DNA of 62,994 nt from assembly GCA_902527245.1 (NCBI GenBank), contig CABZOI010000011.1, forward strand, positions 1 to 62,994. The letters run 5' to 3'. The position numbers were made by a program, and so were the translations under genes. The notes under the pieces are model-generated. The model ran no database searches. It saw only the letters and a program-made list of their open reading frames with translations, and was not told the DNA's origin. Below, one piece after another: positions 17,954-26,490 of this stretch. The stretch comes from an uncultured SAR92 cluster bacterium (GTDB lineage Bacteria > Pseudomonadota > Gammaproteobacteria > Pseudomonadales > Porticoccaceae). Within the stretch, counting starts at the first letter, position 1; the number at the start of each line of letters is the position of its first letter.

Positions 17954-19084
17954 CTAATAATCCTTATCAGGCGCAAAAGTCATACGGATGTCAGATCCAA
18001 TGTGACGAAGTTCTTTCAAAGATAGCGCTAGATGAGAATCAATATTTTTAATTGGCAACTTAAACATTGGTAAAGCACTATCCCCGAAAATCTTTGGCGC
18101 AAAATAGCAGACTAATTCATCTATCAGGGAACCAGCAACAAAAGATCCTGTCAATGTTGCTCCTGCCTCCACTAATACAGAACTTATCTTTAATTTTGCG
18201 AGCTCATCTAAAAGATCATGGATCGGAACTTGATCATTACTGGAATCAAAAAATAATACCTTCACATTATTTTTGCTAAAGATTTTTGATTTTTCCATTT
18301 GTTGCTTGCCCCTTAGGGTAGCTATTATGACTTCTCCTTCTGTTTTAAATATCTTTGCCGAATTAGGAATAGAGAAGTTCGAGTCAACGACAACCTTGCA
18401 TGGTTTCTTGATTGGGTCTGACACCTGCAAGTCTTCTGGATCAATTCGAACATCCAAGGATGGATCATCCATTAGTATTGTTTTAATTCCTGTAATAATT
18501 GCAGAGTGACTTGCTCTGATTTTTTGGACGTCAGCTCTTGAACCTGAAGATGTAATCCATTTGCTCTCGCCACTTTCCATTGCTGTCCGACCATCTATAC
18601 TCGCCGCGATTTTAACGGTTACCCAGGGTTTACCCTCGGTTATGAATTTTATAAATTTTCGATTAATTGAACGAGCCGTCTCCTCCATCAATCCAAGCAC
18701 AACGTCTATTCCAGCATCTTTTAATGCTTGAATGCCCTTGCCAGAAACGAGAGGATTAGGATCAATCATTGAGATAAAAACTCGCTTTACTTGCGCTTTG
18801 ATCAAGGCTTTTGTGCAGGCTCCTGTTCTGCCAATGTGACTACATGGCTCCAACGTAACATAAACGTCAGCTCCCTTTGGATTTGAGCAATTCGTTAATG
18901 CCTCTATTTCAGCATGATTATTGCCTGTAGGTCTTGTGTAGCCCTCGCCAATTATTTCACCCTCCCGACAGATAACACATCCCACTGCGGGATTTGGAGG
19001 ACATGAGTAAATAGCCTTTTGAGCGAGTTGAATCGCCTTACTCATCATTTCACAATCAAAAGTCGAGACAGTTTCAGACACCAT
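17954..19084 (-). CDS. ribD: Bifunctional diaminohydroxyphosphoribosylaminopyrimidine deaminase / uracil reductase
   Basis: Second and third steps of riboflavin synthesis. The 376 residues split into an N-terminal zinc deaminase (NNHAEIEAL and LEPCSHIGRTGACTKAL provide His/Glu and Cys ligands) and a C-terminal NADPH reductase with DHFR fold from about residue 150 (VTVKIAASIDGRTAMESGESKWITS). Its start codon shares one base with the nrdR stop at 19084, as in the classical nrdR-ribD arrangement. Confidence 0.96.
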   Translation of the reverse strand: MVSETVSTFDCEMMSKAIQLAQKAIYSCPPNPAVGCVICREGEIIGEGYTRPTGNNHAEIEALTNCSNPKGADVYVTLEPCSHIGRTGACTKALIKAQVKRVFISMIDPNPLVSGKGIQALKDAGIDVVLGLMEETARSINRKFIKFITEGKPWVTVKIAASIDGRTAMESGESKWITSSGSRADVQKIRASHSAIITGIKTILMDDPSLDVRIDPEDLQVSDPIKKPCKVVVDSNFSIPNSAKIFKTEGEVIIATLRGKQQMEKSKIFSKNNVKVLFFDSSNDQVPIHDLLDELAKLKISSVLVEAGATLTGSFVAGSLIDELVCYFAPKIFGDSALPMFKLPIKNIDSHLALSLKELRHIGSDIRMTFAPDKDY

Positions 19085-19548
19085 TAATTCTCCGACTTTG
19101 ATTTTTTGAGTCGATTCAATTCGTCTTGAAATTCGCTTAAATCTTGAAAACTTCTATAAACTGAAGCAAACCTTATGTACGCAACTTTGTCTAGTTTGTG
19201 TAATTTTTTCATGACTTCTTCACCAATTACCCTAGATGATATTTCTCGCTCTCCAGTCACTTGAAGAAAATGTTTTATTTGTGAAAGCGAAATCTCTACC
19301 TCATCAATTGAAACTGGTCGTTTTTCCAAAGCACGCTGTAAGCCAGCTCTCAATTTTTCTTCATCAAAAGGTTGCCTAGATCCATCACTTTTTATAACCC
19401 TTGGCATTACTAATTCTGCAAGCTCATAAGTTGTAAACCGTTCACCACATTCGACGCACTCTCTCCTGCGCCGAACTTGACCACCATCGGCAACTAATCG
19501 CGAATCGATTACTTTGGTATCATCAGTATTGCAGAAAGGACAGTGCAT
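19084..19548 (-). CDS. nrdR: Transcriptional repressor NrdR
   Basis: Nucleotide-sensing repressor of ribonucleotide reductase genes. The 154 residues begin with a zinc ribbon ([17 protein letters not shown] ... [12 protein letters not shown], four Cys ligands) followed by an ATP-cone domain ([31 protein letters not shown]). NrdR binds paired NrdR boxes at nrd promoters; no nrd genes lie in this window. It leads the ribD-ribE-ribBA-ribH-nusB-thiL-pgpA run, with a 52-base gap from the NUDIX gene upstream. Confidence 0.97.
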   Translation of the reverse strand: MHCPFCNTDDTKVIDSRLVADGGQVRRRRECVECGERFTTYELAELVMPRVIKSDGSRQPFDEEKLRAGLQRALEKRPVSIDEVEISLSQIKHFLQVTGEREISSRVIGEEVMKKLHKLDKVAYIRFASVYRSFQDLSEFQDELNRLKKSKSEN

Positions 19549-19600
19549 TTTTTATCTCAAAAGGATTTAGTTTAGCACACGGAGTTGAGTGATAATTCTA

Positions 19601-20314
19601 CTACGGCAAGTTCATTGCAGGATATCCTACATCTGCTCCAGAATGAACGTATTGGATTCCTTTAGTATCATAATGTGTTCTATGACGAGCACCATCAATA
19701 TTAGGATCTCCTTTTTCATAACCAGCATCACCAGGATATAAGCATAACCAAGACTCAGAGTCTGTGCTCATTTTTGGACAGACATCGTAAGGCTCTCGAT
19801 TACTTAAATTATCTAAAGCAGATGCTACGTTAGGAAAATGAGTCAGTAAGCTTAATACCATATAAGTCGGGGGCATCAAGTTAAGTGAACCCCTCCGATG
19901 CGCTAAAATCGCATCTAATGGAGATAACCATTGATAATCTAAAATTTCACTGCCATCAACTTTAATTTGAGAGTTATTTAAAGTTACAGAGCCAACAAAA
20001 AACCATGTACGAAACCGTTTTTTCTCCTCAACGGGCGTCGTCCACTTGCAAAAGTGATACAAAGTGTCCTCTGAAACGTTTAAGCCACACTCCTCAAATG
20101 CTTCTCTTTTAGCCGCCAACCTTGCAAGAGAACAAGTATTAATGCTTGTGTCATTGTAATCAGTCTTATCAACAGCACCTCCTGGGAATACCCAAACCCC
20201 GCCTGCAAAAGCAAGCTTAGGATTTCTTTTCAAGAGCAGAACCTTTAGACAATCATCCTCATCGCATAGAAGCACAGCGGTTCCAGCAGGTCTTGCTTCG
20301 ACAACTGATGACAT
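19601..20314 (-). CDS. NUDIX hydrolase, NUDT19/NUDT7-like
   Basis: A 237-residue NUDIX protein. The box is interrupted: GGAVDKTD is followed by a 15-20 residue insertion and then LAAKREAFEECGLNVS, which supplies the REXXEE metal site. Split boxes of this sort occur in the NUDT7/NUDT19-like group acting on CoA derivatives and other nucleotide diphosphates. The N-terminus has the usual AVLLCDEDDCLKVLLLKRNPKLAFAGGVWVFPGG strand order. The C-terminal 60 residues (CPKMSTDSESWLCLYPGDAGYE) are unusual but look globular. Its stop is 2 bases from the glyA start region. Substrate unknown. Confidence 0.85.
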   Translation of the reverse strand: MSSVVEARPAGTAVLLCDEDDCLKVLLLKRNPKLAFAGGVWVFPGGAVDKTDYNDTSINTCSLARLAAKREAFEECGLNVSEDTLYHFCKWTTPVEEKKRFRTWFFVGSVTLNNSQIKVDGSEILDYQWLSPLDAILAHRRGSLNLMPPTYMVLSLLTHFPNVASALDNLSNREPYDVCPKMSTDSESWLCLYPGDAGYEKGDPNIDGARHRTHYDTKGIQYVHSGADVGYPAMNLP

Positions 20315-20316
20315 CG

Positions 20317-21576
20317 TTATTGATACACCGGGTACCTAGAACAAATATCTAACACTTTTTCTTTCACCTCAGGTATGACAGTCTCAGATGAGCCTTTCTC
20401 TAGACTATCCAAAATATCAGCCATCCAGTGGGTTAGTTGAATTGTTTCTGATTCTTTAAAACCGCGGGTGGTTATTGCAGGTGTGCCAACCCGAAGACCT
20501 GATGTAACAAAAGGCGACCTAGGATCATTGGGCACCGCATTTTTATTAACTGTGATAAACGCTGCACTCATGGCGTTGTCAGCATCTGTTCCGGTGTACG
20601 ATTTACCAATCAGATCGACGAGCATTAGGTGATTTTCCGTTCCATTCGATACGATCTTTATCCCTCTTTCCATAAAAGTTGCCGCCATTGCCTTGGCGTT
20701 TGCTATTACTTGTTTCTGATAATCAATAAACTCCTCGCTATCTGCTTCTTTGAAAGCAACGGCTTTTGCGGCAATAACATGGCAGAGCGGTCCACCCTGA
20801 CTACCTGGAAAAACTGCCGAATCGCATCGTTTCCCAATCTCTTCATTATTACCTATAATTATCCCACCTCGAGGACCTCTCAAAGTCTTGTGCGTCGTGG
20901 AAGTTATTACATCAGCATATGGAGCTGGACTCGGATACACTCCGGCTGCAACCAAACCTGAAATGTGCGCCATGTCTACAAGTAAGTAAGCGCTCACTTT
21001 ATCAGCAATTTCCCTAAAACGTTTCCAGTCCAAAATACCTGAATATGCCGAAAATCCTGCTATTATCATTTGAGGTTTATGTTCTATTGCAAGGCGTTCC
21101 ACCTGCGCATAATCAATCAAGCCTGTTTCCGCATCCAATCCATATTGGATAGAGTTATATAATTTCCCAGAAAAATTTGGTTTTGCACCGTGAGTCAAAT
21201 GTCCACCATCGGCAAGACTCATTCCCAATACAGTATCGCCACCTTTCAGCAAAGCTAAAAATACCGCGCTATTTGCTTGTGATCCAGAGTGAGGTTGTAC
21301 ATTTGCATATCTAACACCATAAAGCTTTTTAAGCCTAGCAATTGCCAACTCCTCGGCAATATCAACATAATTGCATCCACCATAGTATCTTTTGCCGGCA
21401 TACCCCTCCGCATACTTATTTGTCATCTTTCCACCTTGAGCCTCCATAACCGCAGGACTCGCATAATTCTCTGACGCAATCAATTCAATATGCTGCTCTT
21501 GCCTCTGACTTTCTTTATTAATTGCTTCCCAAATTTCTGGGTCACATCTTTCAATACTTTGGATGGATGTAAACAT
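20317..21576 (-). CDS. glyA: Serine hydroxymethyltransferase
   Basis: PLP enzyme converting serine and THF to glycine and 5,10-methylene-THF. The 419 residues carry [52 protein letters not shown] and the PLP-lysine segment [14 protein letters not shown]. Full-length by family standards (417-420). The stop is followed almost at once by the NUDIX gene on the same strand, so cotranscription is likely. Its 5' leader (21577-21668) shows no recognisable glycine riboswitch. Confidence 0.97.
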   Translation of the reverse strand: MFTSIQSIERCDPEIWEAINKESQRQEQHIELIASENYASPAVMEAQGGKMTNKYAEGYAGKRYYGGCNYVDIAEELAIARLKKLYGVRYANVQPHSGSQANSAVFLALLKGGDTVLGMSLADGGHLTHGAKPNFSGKLYNSIQYGLDAETGLIDYAQVERLAIEHKPQMIIAGFSAYSGILDWKRFREIADKVSAYLLVDMAHISGLVAAGVYPSPAPYADVITSTTHKTLRGPRGGIIIGNNEEIGKRCDSAVFPGSQGGPLCHVIAAKAVAFKEADSEEFIDYQKQVIANAKAMAATFMERGIKIVSNGTENHLMLVDLIGKSYTGTDADNAMSAAFITVNKNAVPNDPRSPFVTSGLRVGTPAITTRGFKESETIQLTHWMADILDSLEKGSSETVIPEVKEKVLDICSRYPVYQ

Positions 21577-21668
21577 TTTTTTCTCTTAATTAGGCTATAT
21601 AATCTCGATTAAAGGATGTAGTAATTGTACTATTGCTCAAGCGAATTTGCTCGATATTTTAGTGCCGT

Positions 21669-22424
21669 TTACCAGTTAATTTTTTTTCCCTCCCAATCTA
21701 TAAACTCAATATTACTGCCTGTATCACTACGATCCATTAATTTGATAAGTGACATTGCAACTTCACTCGGCTGCATTAGTTTTGTTGAACTTTTCGATTG
21801 GAATGGTTTTGATAAATTTGTGTCGACTGTCCCTGGATGAAATAATAGAAGTCGAACGTTCTTCGCTCTTCTCTCATATTCAACTGCCGCAGTTTTAACC
21901 AACATATTCAACGCAGCTTTTGAAGCTCGGTATGAATACCAACCCCCTAATCTATTATCTTCTATACTACCAACTCTCGCACTCAATACTGATATCACAC
22001 AGCTTTTTTCGCCTTTGACCAAAGCGACCAACTCTTTTAAAAATAAAAGAGGCAGCAGCGCATTAACACGTAAGACATGCATCATCTTACTTTCTGAGAT
22101 ATCTTCGAGTTTCTTTTCAGGAAAAATATCCTTTTGATCGTCATGTAGAATTCCATTACAAATTACAATCCGAGATATACATCCTTTGAATGATGACAAA
22201 TTAGCCATCAATGTGTTGATTGATTCTGCACTGTAATCTGTTTCAAGCGCCATTAAGTTTGAGAATTTATCAAATTCAGAAGAGCCTGAGTCTACAAATG
22301 ATTTATGACTGACCGATACAACATGAGTATATCTCTGACTTTTGATAAGTTGATCAACTACAGCTGATCCAATTCCACCAGATGCACCCACTACTAAGGC
22401 GGCATTTATAGCGACATCATTCAT
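21669..22424 (-). CDS. Short-chain dehydrogenase/reductase (SDR)
   Basis: A 251-residue classical SDR. The NAD(P) motif is VVGASGGIGSAVVDQLI near the N-terminus, NGILHD corresponds to the NAG motif, and the catalytic triad includes Ser in ISVLSARVGS and Tyr/Lys in YSYRASKAALNM. The C-terminal region continues with FHPGTVDTNLSKPF. The substrate cannot be inferred. It overlaps the DCC-family gene by 8 bases, forming a three-gene operon with DUF3429, divergent from the CRY-DASH gene. SDRs of this sort often accompany photolyase genes in bacteria. Confidence 0.9.
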   Translation of the reverse strand: MNDVAINAALVVGASGGIGSAVVDQLIKSQRYTHVVSVSHKSFVDSGSSEFDKFSNLMALETDYSAESINTLMANLSSFKGCISRIVICNGILHDDQKDIFPEKKLEDISESKMMHVLRVNALLPLLFLKELVALVKGEKSCVISVLSARVGSIEDNRLGGWYSYRASKAALNMLVKTAAVEYERRAKNVRLLLFHPGTVDTNLSKPFQSKSSTKLMQPSEVAMSLIKLMDRSDTGSNIEFIDWEGKKINW

Positions 22425-22815
22425 TTTTATTTTGCGCTTCTAATGAACAAGTATTTTCTGAACAAATCATTGAGCTGATTGAATGCCTATGCTTTGCAAA
22501 TATATTGTATAAGAGATCAAAAAAGTTTCGTAAAACTGGCCATCGAAGTGGTCTTACAAGTAATGAATATCCAACAAGTCGCCAGGCTTGATATGTAACA
22601 TCCAGCCCTTTAATGAGCTCGTTCCCATTCCATATCCCATGTAGAACTTTTCCTGCCTCCTTTTTATTGATCGTTTTATATCTTTTTTCAAAACCTTTTT
22701 GATTAATATCTTCAAATAAAATTTTGTTCTTAGAGTCTTTTTGTCTTAAAAAATTTACTTCTCGTGTGCAGAGAGGGCAAAGCCCATCAAAAAAAAATAT
22801 TAATTCATGAGACAT
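22417..22815 (-). CDS. DCC-family thiol-disulfide oxidoreductase-like protein (DUF393)
   Basis: A 132-residue thioredoxin-fold-like protein with the motif FFFDGLCPLCTREVNFL; the paired cysteines of DGLCPLC are the predicted redox site. Further typical features are a mid-region ending HGIWNGNELIKGLDVTYQAW and a hydrophobic C-terminal part. DCC proteins have no assigned substrate. The ATG at 22815 is preferred over an upstream start at 22836, because GGGAG precedes it at good spacing. Lies between DUF3429 and the SDR; both junctions overlap or abut. Confidence 0.85.
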   Translation of the reverse strand: MSHELIFFFDGLCPLCTREVNFLRQKDSKNKILFEDINQKGFEKRYKTINKKEAGKVLHGIWNGNELIKGLDVTYQAWRLVGYSLLVRPLRWPVLRNFFDLLYNIFAKHRHSISSMICSENTCSLEAQNKNE

Positions 22816-22817
22816 TT

Positions 22818-23348
22818 TCAACTCCCAACTAAACAAAAGAAAACAATCACATGTGAAAGAAAAACCACAGCGGTAAGGAGAAACCTTAAAACCTTATATT
22901 TGTGATTCATCAGTGTAAAAGTTATCTCAACGAGAAATAATACTACAAAGGACACGCCTAACAGAAAAACTCCCATAACAAGCAACGTGTTTGAAATTTG
23001 AACAGCGAGGATCAAAAACCAAGCAATGACTGCAATTAGATTAGTAAATAACAATAAGGTAGTTTCTTGCTTCAATAACCGCATTTGGTCGCGAGAACCC
23101 CAAAGAGTTCCACAAAGAAAACTTAGAATGATAGCGCTGTAACTTACAAAAATTAAAGGTGTGTAAATTCCGAAAACATTGGAACTAGCGACATGGCCAA
23201 AATGAATGAAGTCTAAAAGAATCAGAGCTGAGGATGCCAAAAAAGGTATTAGACCGAAGCATCCAAGGATTATCGTTGTAAGGATTGTATTTTCGACGCG
23301 AGTTTTTATGAGGGCTTCCATATTGCAAGTGCTACGTGACAAGCTCAT
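22818..23348 (-). CDS. DUF3429-like integral membrane protein
   Basis: About 176 residues with five hydrophobic stretches suited to span the membrane (TTIILGCFGLIPFLASSALI; LIFVSYSAIILSFLCGTLWG; LLLFTNLIAVIAWFLILAV; LLVMGVFLLGVSFVVLFLV; FLLTAVVFLSHVIVFFCLV). The IGPLIPF-like glycine/proline turn and SFLCGTLWG resemble the DUF3429 family; the function is unknown. Start uncertain: ATG 23348, ATG 23321 and a GTG at 23363 are all in frame. It leads the DUF3429-DCC-SDR operon and is divergent from CRY-DASH across about 90 bases. Confidence 0.75.
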   Translation of the reverse strand: MSLSRSTCNMEALIKTRVENTILTTIILGCFGLIPFLASSALILLDFIHFGHVASSNVFGIYTPLIFVSYSAIILSFLCGTLWGSRDQMRLLKQETTLLLFTNLIAVIAWFLILAVQISNTLLVMGVFLLGVSFVVLFLVEITFTLMNHKYKVLRFLLTAVVFLSHVIVFFCLVGS

Positions 23349-23437
23349 TCTCAGATTAGCCACACAAAATAACGCAGTAATAATCTGGCGTTAAATAAAA
23401 TTCGTAGGTTTTCGCTTATAGTTTTGATAATTTTGTT

Positions 23438-24757
23438 ATGAAAAAACTTGGCATATTTCTATTTAGGAAAGATCTTCGCATAAACGATAACAAGGCTCTT
23501 CAAAAAGCTTGCGAAATAGCAGATGAATTATTGTGCATTTATTGTCATGAGAAAGAGTCATCTGATCTTAATCCTTATAAACCATCGAAAATGTCAAAAA
23601 TACGAGAATATTTCACTCTACAATCTGCATGTGAAATTGATCGAAAACTTACCAATCTAAGTCAAAAATTATTGATTTTTAACGCATCACTTGAAAGAAG
23701 CCTGGAACAGATCTCTAAAACACTACAGATTTCCTACTTGATAGTAAGTAAAGATCCTGGCTGGCATGAAAACCAAGAAATTAATCGACTGAAATATAAA
23801 TTCGAAAATCTCAAAATAATCACAATTGACAATAACACGCTTTTTCCAAAAGAAAAGCTCCCCTTCGATCAGCATAGCTTCCCAAAAAGTTTTTCAAAAT
23901 TTAGACGCAAAGTAGAAACATTACCAATTGACAAACCGTCAGGAACTCCTACCCAAATTCCACCAATGCCAATCATAGATATATCGAAACTTAGACTATT
24001 AACAAACTTGCACAAGGATTCAATAAATCATAAAGATTTGTTATTCCTACCTGGAGAGGCAGCGGGTAGAAAGCATATTGATGAGTATTTTAAAACTAAA
24101 CATGCTAGCACTTACAAAGAAACTAGGAACGCACTGGATGGAAGAGCCAATTCTACTAAGTTTTCAATCTGGCTAAGTATTGGCTGTACATCTGCAAGAT
24201 ACATATACTCAAAACTAAAGGACTTTGAGTTACGGAATGGATCAAATAAATCTACTTATTGGATTTTTTTCGAACTTTTATGGCGAGAGTACTTCCAGTG
24301 GTATGCATTACATTTTGGAACAAAATTGTTTAAGTTTTCAGGAGCCACTGATAAAGATCCACTCACTAGCTACTATCCCGAAAGGTTAAAAAAATGGGAG
24401 ACAGGATCAACACCTTTTCCACTTGTAAATGCCTTGATGCATGAACTTACTCATACTGGCTATATGTCAAATAGGGGCAGGCAAATTGTTGCGAGCTGTT
24501 TTGTCAACGAACTGCAACTTGATTGGAGATATGGGGCAAGCTTTATGGAAAAACATTTGATCGATTATGATGTTGCTTCCAATTGGGGAAATTGGCAATC
24601 AATAGCGGGTGTCGCTCCAGACGGAAAAGTAAAGCACTTCGATCTCAAAAAACAAACAGCTCTGTTTGATCCAGAAAAAAAGTTTATTAGGAAATGGAAA
24701 GGGGAGAGTGGGGCACTCAATATCGACTCAGTTGATATTGCAGATTGGCCAATTTAA
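23438..24757 (+). CDS. Cryptochrome/photolyase, DASH type
   Basis: A 439-residue flavoprotein of the photolyase superfamily; DASH members repair CPDs in single-stranded DNA with blue light. The N-terminal Rossmann antenna domain starts IFLFRKDLRINDN. DASH marks are LPFDQHSFPKSFSKFRRKVE, STYWIFFELLWREYFQWYALHFG, MSNRGRQIVASCFVNELQLDWRYGA and DYDVASNWGNWQSIAGVA, with FDLKKQTALFDPEKKFIRKW at the end. The last FAD-binding segments are complete. Divergent from the DUF3429 operon; the 3' end is 2 bases from the convergent lipoprotein stop. Members of this superfamily are common RpoE/ChrR targets. Confidence 0.88.
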   Translation: MKKLGIFLFRKDLRINDNKALQKACEIADELLCIYCHEKESSDLNPYKPSKMSKIREYFTLQSACEIDRKLTNLSQKLLIFNASLERSLEQISKTLQISYLIVSKDPGWHENQEINRLKYKFENLKIITIDNNTLFPKEKLPFDQHSFPKSFSKFRRKVETLPIDKPSGTPTQIPPMPIIDISKLRLLTNLHKDSINHKDLLFLPGEAAGRKHIDEYFKTKHASTYKETRNALDGRANSTKFSIWLSIGCTSARYIYSKLKDFELRNGSNKSTYWIFFELLWREYFQWYALHFGTKLFKFSGATDKDPLTSYYPERLKKWETGSTPFPLVNALMHELTHTGYMSNRGRQIVASCFVNELQLDWRYGASFMEKHLIDYDVASNWGNWQSIAGVAPDGKVKHFDLKKQTALFDPEKKFIRKWKGESGALNIDSVDIADWPI

Positions 24758-24759
24758 TC

Positions 24760-25197
24760 TCAATCATCTGCCATCCCTCTATAGCTCACAGTTACCACAA
24801 TATCGTTAGCATCTATCTTTACAGAGGCAAAACGAGCGCCTTTTTCGTAATTGAGTACAGATATCTTAGATTGGACACTCGTTATCAACGACCAGCCGTA
24901 GGTTGGCATTTCATCAGAGTAATAACTAAATGCAGCCTCGATTGATTGAGATGATTGAATAACTGCCTGACCAATCCATTGTTCACCTGAATTTAAAAGT
25001 AATGATCTACTTATGTCGATTGAATCACTACCTGCTATAGGTATATCTGCAAATGATTTTCGAGCGTCGACTTCAAATCCATCGCTCATTGGCGCTTGCT
25101 TGTTTTGAGATACCGACTGGCTTAAAGGCGCCCCACATCCAGCAAGCAAATAAAAACATAGCGTTACACATGCGATTTTGAAGAGAGAATTCATCAT
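24760..25197 (-). CDS. Hypothetical lipoprotein
   Basis: A 145-residue protein with a clear lipoprotein signal: hydrophobic core IACVTLCFYLL and lipobox LAGC, so Cys21 would be lipidated. The mature part is acidic, with VDARKSFADIPIAGSDSIDI and a conserved-looking repeat-like stretch (QSSQSIEAAFSYYSDEMPTYGW) resembling small predicted lipoproteins of Gammaproteobacteria. No function recognised. AAGGGG lies 6 bases before the first ATG (a second ATG follows at once). Convergent with CRY-DASH and divergent from proteorhodopsin across 475 bases. Confidence 0.75.
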   Translation of the reverse strand: MMNSLFKIACVTLCFYLLAGCGAPLSQSVSQNKQAPMSDGFEVDARKSFADIPIAGSDSIDISRSLLLNSGEQWIGQAVIQSSQSIEAAFSYYSDEMPTYGWSLITSVQSKISVLNYEKGARFASVKIDANDIVVTVSYRGMADD

Positions 25198-25672
25198 TTA
25201 TGACCCCTTAAAAATTAGGCGAGAGCTAACATATTTAGTTTTTAGTTCTACGAAATATAACGCGAATCAGACAAAAAGAACATCCGAAAGAGCAATCACG
25301 TCCGCGAAAATAGTAAAAAATGGGACAAAATTTAGTTTTTTTAAACAATTTTTCTTATTTATTCTCAACACATTTTATAAACTAGCAGAAAAAATAGATT
25401 TTTTATTAAGTTATTGAAATTAAACATAAATGTTCGTTATCTCGACAATAACTAAGGGTTATGAGAGGGTTGTTTTAAAGATTTACAAGCGGCAAGGTGG
25501 TCATTTTTAGCGCCGAATGGTTTGCACTTTTGAAAAAAAGGCGCTAGATTAACACGTCCAGAACCCCATAGATATCTAAATCCTGGCGGCTCTGTACACG
25601 TGGTACGGTCCAAATTTTCACTCGGATCAGTACTGTTAAAATAAATACAAGTGATTAAGAAGGGTATTTAAA
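25198..25672. other. 475-base AT-rich intergenic region ahead of proteorhodopsin
   Basis: The only gap above 300 bases in the window. It holds the proteorhodopsin promoter and Shine-Dalgarno (see the separate entry). Two dyads are visible: AGCGCC at 25509-25514 with GGCGCT at 25540-25545 (perfect 6-bp arms, 25-base loop), and GTAC-ACGTG-GTAC at 25594-25606 just upstream of the predicted -35 box. The left half (25230-25440) is very AT-rich and shows no credible gene; a 79-codon open frame starting inside the lipoprotein gene has no family resemblance. Confidence 0.6.
25615..25642 (+). promoter_or_regulatory. Predicted sigma-70-type promoter of the proteorhodopsin gene
   Basis: TTTTCA at 25615-25620 and TAAAAT at 25637-25642 with a 16-base spacer match the -35 and -10 consensus at 4/6 and 5/6 positions. 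The AAGAAGGG Shine-Dalgarno at about 25657-25664 is 8 bases from the ATG at 25673, leaving a short leader. The dyad at 25594-25606 lies directly upstream of the -35 box. Prediction only; no transcript start is known here. Confidence 0.5.
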
Positions 25673-26362
25673 ATGAATGGTAACTTAAGTGTCAGCGATC
25701 CAGTTGGAGTTTCCTTTTGGATTATATCTATGGCGATGGTTGCGTCTACTGCGTTCTTCTTCCTCGAGCGTGATCGAGTATCAGGCAAGTGGAAGACGTC
25801 TTTAACAGTAGCGGGCTTAGTAACACTCATCGCTGCAGTTCACTATTACTACATGCGTGATGTTTGGGTTGGCTCTGGAGAATCTCCAACAGTCTTCCGT
25901 TACATCGACTGGCTATTAACTGTTCCTCTACAAATGGTAGAGTTCTACTTGATTCTAGCTGCTATCACTGCTGTAAGCGGTGGAGTATTCTGGCGTCTAT
26001 TTATTGGTTCAGTTGTTATGCTTTTAGGTGGCTTCCTCGGAGAGGCGGGCTACATGAACGCAATGGCCGGATTCATCATAGGGATGGCAGGTTGGATATA
26101 CATCCTTTATGAAGTATTCAAAGGTGAAGCAGCGCAAGTTAATGCAGCAAGCGCAAATGCTAGCTGTCAGAAAGCCTTTGGCGCAATGAAGATGATTGTA
26201 AGTGTTGGTTGGTCTATCTACCCACTCGGATATGCATTCGGGTATTTAGGTGGAGCGGTTGATGCGAATACATTGAATGTGGTTTATAACATCGCAGACT
26301 TTGTTAACAAAATCGCCTTCGGACTTGTTATTTGGGCAGCAGCAGTAGCTGACTCAGAGTAA
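25673..26362 (+). CDS. Proteorhodopsin, blue-absorbing type
   Basis: A 229-residue light-driven proton pump with seven helices. Residues match green proteorhodopsin numbering with a constant offset of 18: His57 (His75), proton acceptor Asp79 (Asp97), tuning residue Gln87 (105), donor Glu90 (Glu108), Asp209 (Asp227) and retinal Lys213 (Lys231). Gln at 105 predicts blue absorption. The gene lacks the N-terminal signal peptide of the SAR86 reference protein; a TGA 21 bases upstream excludes a longer start. Retinal would come from the operon 128 bases downstream, from which it is separated by a terminator. Confidence 0.98.
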   Translation: MNGNLSVSDPVGVSFWIISMAMVASTAFFFLERDRVSGKWKTSLTVAGLVTLIAAVHYYYMRDVWVGSGESPTVFRYIDWLLTVPLQMVEFYLILAAITAVSGGVFWRLFIGSVVMLLGGFLGEAGYMNAMAGFIIGMAGWIYILYEVFKGEAAQVNAASANASCQKAFGAMKMIVSVGWSIYPLGYAFGYLGGAVDANTLNVVYNIADFVNKIAFGLVIWAAAVADSE

Positions 26363-26387
26363 GTTCAAAGCTTCGATTTAACCGATG

Positions 26388-26416
26388 AAAAAGCCAGCAT
26401 ATGCTGGCTTTTTCTT
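26388..26416 (+). terminator. Rho-independent terminator after proteorhodopsin
   Basis: GCCAGCAT at 26393-26400 pairs perfectly with ATGCTGGC at 26401-26408, forming a stem with a short AT loop. It is preceded by five A and followed by TTTTTCTTT. It sits 26 bases after the proteorhodopsin stop and 74 bases before crtE, so the rhodopsin mRNA can be made separately from the carotenoid operon. Confidence 0.85.
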
Positions 26417-26490
26417 TCTAAGCTTCATTAATTTCAAATCGAAATCATAGAAACAAAATTAGAATAAACATATAAATAGAAGGACAAAAA

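Noticed and set aside
21577-21668. Glycine riboswitch upstream of glyA
   Set aside because: The leader is short and AT-rich, with no paired-aptamer structure recognised.
23349-23437. Promoters for CRY-DASH and the divergent operon
   Set aside because: Several TATA-like AT-rich hexamers occur, but none has a matching -35 box; the region is too AT-rich to choose one.
25178-25417. 79-codon plus-strand open frame upstream of proteorhodopsin
   Set aside because: It begins inside the opposite-strand lipoprotein gene, has a Lys/Phe/Ile-rich composition expected from AT-rich noncoding DNA, and resembles no family.
25864-26112. 82-codon plus-strand open frame inside the proteorhodopsin gene
   Set aside because: Out-of-frame shadow of a confirmed gene, with no Shine-Dalgarno and no family resemblance.
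26461-26490. TATAAA-based promoter for crtE
   Set aside because: The box at 26471-26476 lies only about 15 bases from the ATG and overlaps the ribosome-binding region, with no clear -35 box.
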